Assembly: GCA_009920765.1 (NCBI GenBank)
Contig: RFZJ01000003.1
Coordinates: 1 to 64,000, forward strand
Reading direction: 5' to 3'
Source: Planctomycetota bacterium
GTDB lineage: Bacteria; Planctomycetota; Planctomycetia; Gemmatales; Gemmataceae
DNA length: 64,000 nt
This document shows positions 44,470-53,493 of this stretch, piece after piece (within the stretch, counting starts at the first letter, position 1; each line of letters starts with the position of its first letter). The notes beneath the pieces are model-generated. The model searched no databases, was not told the origin of the DNA, and worked only from the letters and a program-made list of their open reading frames with translations. Made by a program: the position numbers and the translations under genes.

Positions 44470-45582
44470 TTATTTTTCCACATCTACTTTTTTCTGATAA
44501 TCAGACTTTGCATAAACAGGATCCAGCAATTTATCTTTTGACTGTCGAGCCCTGATAGGATCATTTTTTACTTTATCAAAAAGAATTGAAAGATGATAAA
44601 GGGCCTTTGCATGCTCATCAACGTCTTGACTATAAAGAGTATCTACAATCAAAAAAGCCCAAAACGCATCAGCTTCTTTATTTTTTTTAAGATAATATTC
44701 CCCTAACAAGTTAAATGCTTTTCCTCTAGTGAAGCTTTCGTCTGTGGAATCAATCACCTTGTTTAAATCAACTTCAATTGCATTTAATTGATCATTTAGC
44801 AAATTTGCCTGTGTTTTGACAAGAAGAACCTGCGCTCGCCTCGGATCTCCTTCTAAAATTGAAGCTTCAACTTCTTTTAATTTAGCCTCAGCTTCGGCCA
44901 TCCTATTTGTCCGCATCAACAATTTAAGCACTAAAAAATCCGAATCAGTCTTTATATCTGGTGGAACCCCGGCAAGCTTCCCTATGCCTTGATACAATTT
45001 CAAAGCAGCATCAAAATTACCTTTTAATTCTTGTAATTCTGCTTCGATCTTAAAAGAACCAAGAGTCATCCAAGAATCAGGATTATCAACTCGAACATTA
45101 TTAAGGGACTTTATAGCGTCCGGCAATACTTCAGGCTTTATTTTGGCTATATCAGCTTTCACCTTGGCAATTCTAAAATTAAGATATTTTGAAAGTCTTG
45201 CATCAGACTTAACTTTTGGTAATAAATCTGTAATATCCTTAACTGATTCCTCATAGAGTTTGAGACGCTCGGCCTCTTTTGTTCCGGGAAGATTCGCACG
45301 AACCTCTTTTCCTAGGGCGCTTTTTAATTCAATTGAAGTAATAGCAGTACTGGAATAACTAACGTTGATAATATCAACCGCAGGAATAAGTTTGGGAGTA
45401 GGTTCTTTCTGAATTTTAATTGTCAAGCCTTTTACACTATCACCAGTGATTAAACCATTTATTTCGTTTTCACCTTTTTTAGTTTTATCTATAAATTTTA
45501 TTGAATCCTGCGCAAACACAGAAAACACAAATATACCCATAAAACTAAAACCAAGGAAAAGCCTTAGACATTTTCTTAACAT
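44470..45582 (-). CDS. Exported TPR-like protein, smaller of a pair
   Basis: Protein of 370 aa with a signal peptide (LRLFLGFSFMGIFVFSVFAQ). The mature region begins with a small beta-rich part (KGLTIKIQKEPTPKLIPAVD) and continues as alpha-helical repeats of TPR type, e.g. AFNLLGEYYLKKNKEADAFW. It is Lys/Glu-rich. Its ATG shares a base with the TAA of the upstream gene (TAATG), so it is translationally coupled to the large TPR protein. Probably periplasmic, forming a complex with its partner. No known function. Confidence 0.75.
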   Translation of the reverse strand: MLRKCLRLFLGFSFMGIFVFSVFAQDSIKFIDKTKKGENEINGLITGDSVKGLTIKIQKEPTPKLIPAVDIINVSYSSTAITSIELKSALGKEVRANLPGTKEAERLKLYEESVKDITDLLPKVKSDARLSKYLNFRIAKVKADIAKIKPEVLPDAIKSLNNVRVDNPDSWMTLGSFKIEAELQELKGNFDAALKLYQGIGKLAGVPPDIKTDSDFLVLKLLMRTNRMAEAEAKLKEVEASILEGDPRRAQVLLVKTQANLLNDQLNAIEVDLNKVIDSTDESFTRGKAFNLLGEYYLKKNKEADAFWAFLIVDTLYSQDVDEHAKALYHLSILFDKVKNDPIRARQSKDKLLDPVYAKSDYQKKVDVEK

Positions 45583-48500
45583 TACTTTTTATCTCCTGTC
45601 TTGGGAGCCGAATTTCCAGCATCAGTTTTTACACCAGAATTAACGCGTTTTGCTTTCAAGGCTTCGTAAGCATCTTTAAGTTTAATTTCACTGGAAAACA
45701 AGTCATTAAATCGTTTTTTTGAATCAATACTTCCAAAATCAGGTTGGGAGGACTCCAATTTTTCAATCAATCCAGCAGCATCCGCCAAACCTTTAGCAGC
45801 TTTTGCCGTATCTTTGGATGTTTCACCAAATTTATAAAGTCCAAAAACCATATGATAGTAAGCTTCCAAATATTTTTCTTTTATTTGATTATCACTAGAT
45901 TTTCCAACCAAGGCTTTGACAATTTGACTAGCCATTCCAGAAGAAATACTATATTTCTCTTGAAACTCAACTAACTTTACTTTTTCTAATAAGCAATCAA
46001 TATCCTTGTTTCCCCAACCTGGCATATCTTTAGTACCTATAATTTCATCTATCAGCTTCCCTGCTTCATCAAACTTTTTCAAATATCGCAATTCTCTTGC
46101 CTGTTGAAGCTGAATACCCTTATAAACCGATAAAGCCTTAGGGTCGCTATCATCTTTTGGTTTTTCAGCTTTTTTTAGAAGTTCCAATGCTTTTTCATTT
46201 AATCCCATGGTCGAATAATTAATTGAAATAAGCCTCACAAGATCATTAGTCATAGCTTTCTTTTTAGTGGAATCTTCCTTGGTCACATCGTCAAGAATAG
46301 TGGTAAATCCTTTAATCGCAACTTCAAGATTTTTAGGGTCACCTTTCTTACGAAGATCCTTGATTTGTTCACCGATCAATGAATTTAACTGCAATAAAAC
46401 AACATTAGCTGTTCCTGAAGCTTCAGCATCAGAAGATAAATACTGGAGGGCCTTAACAACTTTGCGAGATTTCTCTATGTCACCAATTGAAATATTTGCC
46501 TGCAAAGCCATACCAAACAAAGCAGAACCAAGCTGCAAATTTTGTTTAATTTCTGGTGTTTTACCTTCACTCGCTTGGTCAACCAAAGGATCAAGTAATT
46601 TGGAAACATCTGCTAATTTAGCTTGGTTAAAACTAGTATTCGCAAGGCCATAAAGCGCAAACAATTTTAAATTTCCAACATTATTTACAATCGCTTTTCG
46701 AATCTCATCATCTTTAGCCTGATCCATATCGAGCCGATTATTAGGTTTGGCCAATTCGCTAGATAAATCTTCCGAAAGTTTTTGCAAATCAACAAAACGC
46801 TTAGCTGAATAATATTCTCCACCAAGCTTGGCTTTAGCAATGAAATATACCTTAACTAACGAAGGATCAGATCCTTCAGTAGGAAAAGGAATTGATTCAA
46901 AAGCTTTAATAGCTTTTGCACGATTTTTGCCATCTTTAGCTTCGCCCTCCGCAGCAAGAGCGGCAGTTCCAAGTTCATACATGCAAAAGGGATAACTTTG
47001 ATAAGAAGGGGTGACTTGTTCAAGGACTGTAACGGCCTCAGAGTATTTTTTATCTTTGACCATGAACATCGCGAGTTGATGACGGGCACTATCACCAGGA
47101 GTATCAGTTGGCCAACGTTCCATCATCATTTTAGCAAATGAGGCCATATCGGTTTGTGCAGCTTTAACTTTATCTTCAGTTGCCCCGGATTTCTCCAACT
47201 CTGCAAGTTTTTGAGTGAAAGCCCCTAATGTATAAATAGAAGCAGTCGCCGCCTGGGAGGATCTGGGATCATCAATCACAAACTGTTTACCGACTGCAAT
47301 CGCTTCATCGAATTGTTTTTCATTGAAATAATAAAAGGCAAGCATTGCACGAGCATTATTCACTTCATATTGGTTTGAACCAGACCCCTTTTTCATGGTA
47401 TCTTTGGCTTCTTTTGTCTCAAGCCCTTGCTTAAGAGAAGCTATAACGGTTTCTACATGTCCTTTTCTTTTCTTTTCCAAATCATCCGGATTGGTATTTT
47501 TTGCTTCTTCAGCAACAATCTGAGAAATCTCATATTGAGCCCTTGTAAAACAGTCTTCGAAGGATTTTAAATCTGAAACCTTTTTACTAAAAGCACCTTG
47601 CTCTTTCATCAAACTGATTTTCAGATTTCGAGCTTCATCAGTAAACTCATTTTCCGCCTGTTCAATCTCAGTCAACTGCTTTCGAGCAAGCGAGAGTAAT
47701 TCCGCTTTTCGCTGGGGATTCGTCGCAACAGCTTTCCCACGATATTGCTCTATGTAGCTTTTAGCAAGCAACATACGAATACCGTATCCTTCAGGAGTTT
47801 TTACATAAGCCTTATAATCTTCGAGCCATTTATTACTGTTATTTTGAATAATCTTTTCGACATCTTTTTCTGTAGGATCCGGAGCATCTTTAATCACCTG
47901 CAAAAAGAAATATCGTGCCAATCTTTTGGCATCATTGGCAGCTTTATTTGTTGGTGGAACAGTAAGAATTTCAATTAACTTTGGCCTAGCTTTTTTAGGT
48001 TCACCATTCTCCATCAAATAAAGTGCAACCCAAGCTTTAGCCTTCCAAGCTTGGGGATCAGTTTCAGGGCGATCAGCAAGCTTATTCATTTCTTTTATTG
48101 CTTCAGTGATAAGGTTCGCCCTGGCTAAACGATCTTTATCTTTACCGGTATCAATAATCGATTTAGCCTCATCATAAAAAGTAAGAGCAACATCCATTTC
48201 ACCCATGGCGATCTTATCAGTCAAAGACTTTGATTCAGCAATTTCAGAAGGTGTCATTCCTGTTAAAGTTGCAAGTTTGTCCTGCATTTCTTTGATTGCA
48301 GCTTTCATCTGGGCCCTTGAATCAAGAATCAAAGCTTTAGCTTCATTTCCCTTGGCAACCTTTTCGTCATTTGTACGAAGAGAAGAAATTTCAGATATTT
48401 TGGTTTTCGCCATTTGAATTGAAAGACTAGCCAGATCAAGTTTTGCCTCTGAAATCCGAGCACTTTTCGGATTTTCATTAATAAATTTCTTAATCTCAAG

Positions 48501-48779
48501 CATTACACCAAGATACAATTTCTGCCTGCGGGTTTTGTCTGGTTCAATAATTGCCTTGGATAATTGGGTTTTAGCAATTTCAAGAGGAATGTTGGCTTTA
48601 AGTTCTTTAGAAGCTACTTTTTCAAGAATTTTCAAATAGTCCAAAGCAAGATCAATATCACCACGTTTTCTTAATCCATCAACAAAATCCAAATCAATTC
48701 TTTCCTTGACTGTCTGGGCAAAAACCAGAATAGGAGCAACCAACATCAAACAAATGAAAATAGCAAAAATTCTTTTCAT
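45582..48779 (-). CDS. Large exported TPR repeat protein
   Basis: Protein of 1065 aa with an N-terminal signal peptide (FAIFICLMLVAPILVFAQ). Almost the whole length is alpha-helical with many degenerate tetratricopeptide repeats, for example ARAMLAFYYFNEKQFDEAIA and GLNEKALELLKKAEKP. There is no catalytic motif and few Cys. Such repeats serve as protein-binding scaffolds; periplasmic location suggests envelope assembly. It leads the two-gene operon with the 370-aa protein. Very Lys/Glu/Ala-rich composition, no close known family. Confidence 0.78.
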   Translation of the reverse strand: MKRIFAIFICLMLVAPILVFAQTVKERIDLDFVDGLRKRGDIDLALDYLKILEKVASKELKANIPLEIAKTQLSKAIIEPDKTRRQKLYLGVMLEIKKFINENPKSARISEAKLDLASLSIQMAKTKISEISSLRTNDEKVAKGNEAKALILDSRAQMKAAIKEMQDKLATLTGMTPSEIAESKSLTDKIAMGEMDVALTFYDEAKSIIDTGKDKDRLARANLITEAIKEMNKLADRPETDPQAWKAKAWVALYLMENGEPKKARPKLIEILTVPPTNKAANDAKRLARYFFLQVIKDAPDPTEKDVEKIIQNNSNKWLEDYKAYVKTPEGYGIRMLLAKSYIEQYRGKAVATNPQRKAELLSLARKQLTEIEQAENEFTDEARNLKISLMKEQGAFSKKVSDLKSFEDCFTRAQYEISQIVAEEAKNTNPDDLEKKRKGHVETVIASLKQGLETKEAKDTMKKGSGSNQYEVNNARAMLAFYYFNEKQFDEAIAVGKQFVIDDPRSSQAATASIYTLGAFTQKLAELEKSGATEDKVKAAQTDMASFAKMMMERWPTDTPGDSARHQLAMFMVKDKKYSEAVTVLEQVTPSYQSYPFCMYELGTAALAAEGEAKDGKNRAKAIKAFESIPFPTEGSDPSLVKVYFIAKAKLGGEYYSAKRFVDLQKLSEDLSSELAKPNNRLDMDQAKDDEIRKAIVNNVGNLKLFALYGLANTSFNQAKLADVSKLLDPLVDQASEGKTPEIKQNLQLGSALFGMALQANISIGDIEKSRKVVKALQYLSSDAEASGTANVVLLQLNSLIGEQIKDLRKKGDPKNLEVAIKGFTTILDDVTKEDSTKKKAMTNDLVRLISINYSTMGLNEKALELLKKAEKPKDDSDPKALSVYKGIQLQQARELRYLKKFDEAGKLIDEIIGTKDMPGWGNKDIDCLLEKVKLVEFQEKYSISSGMASQIVKALVGKSSDNQIKEKYLEAYYHMVFGLYKFGETSKDTAKAAKGLADAAGLIEKLESSQPDFGSIDSKKRFNDLFSSEIKLKDAYEALKAKRVNSGVKTDAGNSAPKTGDKK

Positions 48780-48915
48780 GACAAATCAAGCCCATGCACA
48801 AAGTTTAGAACAAAAAACAATGCCACTATGTTCTTAAGTAAAATCTATACCATTAAATATTATTTCAAACGAAAACCCATTGGCATAGCAAAAACCTAAA
48901 ATTCGGGGATAAACT

Positions 48916-50811
48916 TTACTTTTTTTTCAATTTTTTATCAGAGGAAAGGGCTATTCCTACATAACCAAAAGACTTATCCGGTTCGACCGCTTTATCCAAT
49001 GCCGGTTTAAACCATGTTGTAGTCTTTGGATTCATACCTATATGGCGGTAAGTCAAAGATTTACTTAAGGATCCAGGTTCTAATTTATTAGCATCGTCAA
49101 GTAATGAAGAAGTAATATTCTCTTTGGCTATAAGTGATGCCATAAGGAATCTAGACTTGATCTGTTTATAATCATTAATCGCTGGGGGAACCCTATCTGA
49201 TGCTTTAAGCCATGATTCTGAAGAAATATTTAAATTTTGAGAAATTGCAGCAAGTAATAAATAGGAATGAATGCTTTCAAGATTAGGCATTACCGCCTCG
49301 GACACGATACGATTCAGTTCATCCTTTAAAAAACCAGAATCTTTTCCAAGAATCGATGCCAAAAAAGAAACCTTAGTTAAACAATTAAGCCGAAAAACAC
49401 CATCGGCATTTTTAAAATTTGAGGAATTGATGAGTGGATCCAATTTGTCATCAATTAAATTAACGCAAAATAAGCAAAACAAATCAGCGTCGTTACTGGA
49501 ATCTTTAGCATAATTAAAAGGCAATGGTTTTCCCTTGTCAGCGAGTTCAAAAAATGCTGCTGCAAAAGGAGAAAAAGGGGTAGTTGGTGCAGAAGTATAA
49601 CGAGCACGAATTGTTTCCAAGACTTGTTTACATGCATCCATTTTATTGGATTTAAATAACTCAATACCAACAACAGCTAGAAAATCTGACTGATCATCAA
49701 TTTTTTTATCCTTGGAAATAACAGAACCGGACAGTACTTGTGAAGCAAATGCAACAGCACGATCTATTTCACCATTACTGATAAATAATGCGGTAGCCTC
49801 TTTTAATGCCAGAAGCTTAATTTCTGGAATAGCAAAAGATTCAAATGGCTGCTTTAAAAACTTTTGAACCTCATCCCACTTTAATTTCTTGTTATCCCGG
49901 ACATCATCTTTACTGCCGCCCAATTCCATGATGGATTTGCATAATTCAAATAATGCAAAATCTTTTTCCATCAAAGAACCGGACTTTTCCAAAGATGCTA
50001 AACCGGATTGAAGAGTTTTTTTGATTTTTGAAGCAGAAACATTTGGATTTTCTGAAAGATGATAAGAAGCAACACCTGCAAGCAATACCGCCTTGATTTC
50101 CCCAGAAAAATTAGTCAGATCCCCGCTTTTCACATTAAGCTCAATTTTAGAAATCTGTGCATCTTCATTAACTTTTCCACGATAGGAACTCCAATAAAGG
50201 AATCCTGATAAACCGAAAATCAAAACAGCCAAAACCAATAAAGCGCGTTTAATTTTTTCGGCACGCGTTAAAGGTTCATAATCCTCTACAATTGCTCCAG
50301 CCTCGAGCAAGGAATCACGCGAAACGGTGTCCATGGTGGAATTCCATGTACCTTCAAGTTCTGGCTCTTCTTTTCGTAAAGCCCCCGCAGGCCGTTTATC
50401 TGGCTGTTTTTTCCAATCTGGGCCAGCCTTTTTTAAAGGTGCCGGCATTGGAACTTTAAGAATTCTTTGACAACTTGGACATGGAGTCTGCTTTCCACCT
50501 AGATCGATAGAAACGGAAATTTTATCATCGCAAAAAGTACATTCAAATTGAATAAATTGCGGGGCTACTTCCTCCTCTTGCTTGGTATCTTCAAGAGCTA
50601 GAGCCGCCATCGCTTCTATATCTTGTTCAGCCTGACTTTTGGTTTTTACCGAAATTTCAGGAACAGAAACATCAGCGGGCTTGGTTTCGGCAGGTAAAGC
50701 TGGCACCAATAAAGGAATTTTGCAATTTGGGCAAGGAATAGTTTTACCTGCAAATTTATCTGCAGCTTTAAATTTCTTTTTACAAGCTTTGCACGAAAAC
50801 TGAACAGGCAT
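48916..50811 (-). CDS. Double zinc-ribbon, single-TM protein with helical C-terminal region
   Basis: Protein of 631 aa. Two zinc-ribbon-like modules occur in the first 150 residues, CKACKKKF with CPNC, and CTFCDDK with CPSC. A single membrane span (ALLVLAVLIFGLSGFLYW, about residue 215) follows, then a helical region of roughly 400 residues facing the periplasm. ATG 50811 has GGGAGG 10 bp before it and is preferred over TTG 50820. The layout resembles planctomycete proteins with N-terminal MPV-type zinc ribbons. Function unknown; the C-terminal part may pair with the TPR proteins encoded downstream. Confidence 0.78.
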   Translation of the reverse strand: MPVQFSCKACKKKFKAADKFAGKTIPCPNCKIPLLVPALPAETKPADVSVPEISVKTKSQAEQDIEAMAALALEDTKQEEEVAPQFIQFECTFCDDKISVSIDLGGKQTPCPSCQRILKVPMPAPLKKAGPDWKKQPDKRPAGALRKEEPELEGTWNSTMDTVSRDSLLEAGAIVEDYEPLTRAEKIKRALLVLAVLIFGLSGFLYWSSYRGKVNEDAQISKIELNVKSGDLTNFSGEIKAVLLAGVASYHLSENPNVSASKIKKTLQSGLASLEKSGSLMEKDFALFELCKSIMELGGSKDDVRDNKKLKWDEVQKFLKQPFESFAIPEIKLLALKEATALFISNGEIDRAVAFASQVLSGSVISKDKKIDDQSDFLAVVGIELFKSNKMDACKQVLETIRARYTSAPTTPFSPFAAAFFELADKGKPLPFNYAKDSSNDADLFCLFCVNLIDDKLDPLINSSNFKNADGVFRLNCLTKVSFLASILGKDSGFLKDELNRIVSEAVMPNLESIHSYLLLAAISQNLNISSESWLKASDRVPPAINDYKQIKSRFLMASLIAKENITSSLLDDANKLEPGSLSKSLTYRHIGMNPKTTTWFKPALDKAVEPDKSFGYVGIALSSDKKLKKK

Positions 50812-50868
50812 ACCCCACAAGCCTCCCGATTCAAACTAAACAAAGTACAATCTCAATAAGTCGCCTTT

Positions 50869-52023
50869 TCATCGGATAACAGGAAGTGCAATTTTCTTTT
50901 CATTGGAACCAAGGCCCTTTTCTACCATCAATTTTCCACTTTGAGCTTCTTCAATTTCCCATTTTGCAACTTCTTCAAGAAGAGCGTCAACCATTTCACT
51001 TTCTAAAACATGTCGGACAATTTCGCCCCTTTTAAATATAACGCCTTTTCCTTTACCAGCTGCAATGCCCAGATCCGCTTCCCTTGCTTCTCCGGGACCA
51101 TTAACAATACATCCAAGAATGCTAATTTTAACAGGTGTCGATTTACCTTCGAGGCGTTTTTCAACTTGGGCAATAATTCCTTCTAAGTCGATTTCAAGGC
51201 GGCCACAAGTGGGGCATGCAATAAGTTCGGGTTTTCGAACTCTTCTTTGAGTTGCCTGAAGAATATCAAATGCTGCTTGGATCTCGGGAACTGGATCGCC
51301 TAACAAACTAATCCGAATTGTATCGCCAATGCCATCAAGCAATAAAGGTGCTAATCCACAAGCAGATTTTGTAACAGCATATGGTGGTTTACCAGCTTCG
51401 GTAATACCAATATGAGTTGGGTAATCGGCTTGTTTTGCAAACATGCGATAAGCTTCGACAGCAGTAAGAACATCGCTTGATTTCAATGAAACAATAATGT
51501 TTTTTACGCCTTCAGATTCAGCAATATCAAGATATCGAAGGGCACTTTCCACCATTGCAGGAGGGCAGGGGAAACCATACTTTTCAACAAGTTCCTTCTC
51601 CAAACTTCCGGCATTAACTCCGATACGAATTGGCAAGCCTTTATTCTTGGCTTTTCGAAGGACTTGCCTATATCGATCATAACCACCAATATTACCAGGG
51701 TTGATCCGAATTTTATCAATAGGGTGGTCCATTGCCTGAAGAGCCATTTTATAATCAAAATGAATGTCACAGATTAACGGGATCCCTATCTTTTTACGAA
51801 TCTCACCTAATGCATGAGCATCTTCAGCCTTAGGAACGGTAACTCGAACTAATTCACAACCAGCCTCTTCAAGAGCATGAATTTGTTTAATCACTTCTTC
51901 CACAAAATGGGTATCGGGCGTAGTCATGGATTGAACAAGAATAGGATTGTTCCCACCAATCACACGATTGCCGATCATAACTTCACGAGTTTTATGCCTG
52001 GTAAAAGGATGCTTATAAGACAT
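50869..52023 (-). CDS. ispG: 4-hydroxy-3-methylbut-2-en-1-yl diphosphate synthase
   Basis: GcpE/IspG of 384 aa, a [4Fe-4S] enzyme of the MEP isoprenoid pathway reducing MEcPP to HMBPP. The N-terminal TIM-barrel region has RHKTREVMIGNRVIGG and VQSMTTPDT. The cluster Cys lie in ACPTCGR and SILGCIVNGPGEAREADLG with the conserved Glu nearby. The length fits the simple two-domain type without the extra insertion seen in plants and some bacteria. It is in the same direction as mnmE (113 bp upstream) but likely a separate unit. Confidence 0.97.
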   Translation of the reverse strand: MSYKHPFTRHKTREVMIGNRVIGGNNPILVQSMTTPDTHFVEEVIKQIHALEEAGCELVRVTVPKAEDAHALGEIRKKIGIPLICDIHFDYKMALQAMDHPIDKIRINPGNIGGYDRYRQVLRKAKNKGLPIRIGVNAGSLEKELVEKYGFPCPPAMVESALRYLDIAESEGVKNIIVSLKSSDVLTAVEAYRMFAKQADYPTHIGITEAGKPPYAVTKSACGLAPLLLDGIGDTIRISLLGDPVPEIQAAFDILQATQRRVRKPELIACPTCGRLEIDLEGIIAQVEKRLEGKSTPVKISILGCIVNGPGEAREADLGIAAGKGKGVIFKRGEIVRHVLESEMVDALLEEVAKWEIEEAQSGKLMVEKGLGSNEKKIALPVIR

Positions 52024-52136
52024 ATTGAAGGAGTCCTTTCATAAGGGGAAGTCGCAAACCTTCCTTGCATTGAAGTATATACGAAAACACAAAACTTCCC
52101 AAATAGAAAGATAAGCTAAGTTGAACCAAGAACCAA

Positions 52137-53471
52137 TTATTTTCCCACACAAAACCTACTGAACATGCGATCCAAAAGATCATCCGTAAAAACATGCCCG
52201 GTAATTTGTCCTAAATTTTCAACAGCTTCCCTTAACTCTAAGGCCAAAAGCTCTAATGGTTCTTCAAAGAGAACACAATGATGAGCCCGCCTTAAGTTAT
52301 CAAGAGTTAAAGTTGCATATCCATGCATTTTTGCAAGGCCTGAAGAAGAAGATGAACCATTTTTTTGATACACAAGCTCAATAATATTTTTCTTTAAAAA
52401 CTCGATCCCCTGCAAAGTATGGGAACTAGTATGAATCCAATCATCAGGGCCTTGACAAACATCACTTTTGGTGGCCACTCTAAGCAAAAATTTCTCATCA
52501 ACTTTTGAAAAGAATCCTAAAAATTGTTGATGATCTTTGTCAGCACAATAAACAACAATATCCGAAAGTCCTATTTCCTTATTTGCTAAATCTTGAGCCT
52601 CTTTCTCAATAATATTTCGCCCCTCTTCAATACCTGGAGCATCTATGAGCTCAAAAAATGAATCTTCCCAATTAATGTTATAAGTGACCAGATCTCTGGT
52701 CGTGCCAGGAACTGGGCTAACCAGAGATTTTTGCCCCTTGACTAAAATATTAAATAGTGAAGATTTTCCTGCATTAGGTGGGCCTATTAATATAACTCGA
52801 ACTTTAGCATCACCAACCCCCCGCGATTGTAGCTTTTTAACAAGAAGAATTATTTGAGCAAGCATATCGCCAACTTTCTGCAGAATCGCATCCGAGCTAA
52901 TAATTTGAATGTCTTCTGTAGAAAAATCTAAATTAGCTTCAACATCAGCAAGAAGGTTTAGTAAATCATCCTTTACCTTGTGCAGGGGATCAAAAACTCC
53001 CCCGGCAAGTTTACCTAAGGCTTTATTCAGTGAATCTGGAGTTGAAGCTTCTATTACTTGATGAATAGCATCGACTTGTGCAATATCAACTTTTCCGTTG
53101 AGAAACGCCCGGAGAGTGAACTCTCCCGGATTAGCAGGCCGAAAACCTTGCTCAAAGAGTCTCGAGAAAACGAAATCTACTACCCAAGAATTAGAAATAA
53201 CATGCAACTCAACAACATCTTGGCCCGTATAAGAACCAGGCGATTTCCAAAAATAGCAATCCATATCGACTGAACGAAACTCATCCAGTAAAATAGTTGC
53301 AACAACAAGCCCTTTGGAGTCCTGGGGGAATATTGTTTTAAACTTGAGAAAAGAAGTAACTTTATCTAATGCGTTTTCGCCGGTAATACGAATGATTTGT
53401 CTGGAACCGTGCCCCGCTGGAGCAGAACAAGCACATATCAAATCATGCGAAAGAAGTATTTCCCGTTTCAA
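52137..53471 (-). CDS. mnmE: tRNA modification GTPase MnmE
   Basis: GTPase of 444 aa that with MnmG installs the 5-carboxymethylaminomethyl group on wobble U34. N-terminal folate-binding domain (ACSAPAGHGSRQIIRITG, VELHVISN), helical domain, G domain with Walker A GPPNAGKSSLFN, DAPG in IDAPGIEEGRN, and the NKxD position as TKSD, and the C-terminal catalytic FCVGK ending (CxGK). All typical. It lies 22 bp downstream of yidC, a classical neighbour near the chromosome origin in many bacteria; rnpA and rpmH are not visible here. Confidence 0.97.
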   Translation of the reverse strand: MKREILLSHDLICACSAPAGHGSRQIIRITGENALDKVTSFLKFKTIFPQDSKGLVVATILLDEFRSVDMDCYFWKSPGSYTGQDVVELHVISNSWVVDFVFSRLFEQGFRPANPGEFTLRAFLNGKVDIAQVDAIHQVIEASTPDSLNKALGKLAGGVFDPLHKVKDDLLNLLADVEANLDFSTEDIQIISSDAILQKVGDMLAQIILLVKKLQSRGVGDAKVRVILIGPPNAGKSSLFNILVKGQKSLVSPVPGTTRDLVTYNINWEDSFFELIDAPGIEEGRNIIEKEAQDLANKEIGLSDIVVYCADKDHQQFLGFFSKVDEKFLLRVATKSDVCQGPDDWIHTSSHTLQGIEFLKKNIIELVYQKNGSSSSSGLAKMHGYATLTLDNLRRAHHCVLFEEPLELLALELREAVENLGQITGHVFTDDLLDRMFSRFCVGK

Positions 53472-53493
53472 AATTAATGGCCCCGAATCCGGG

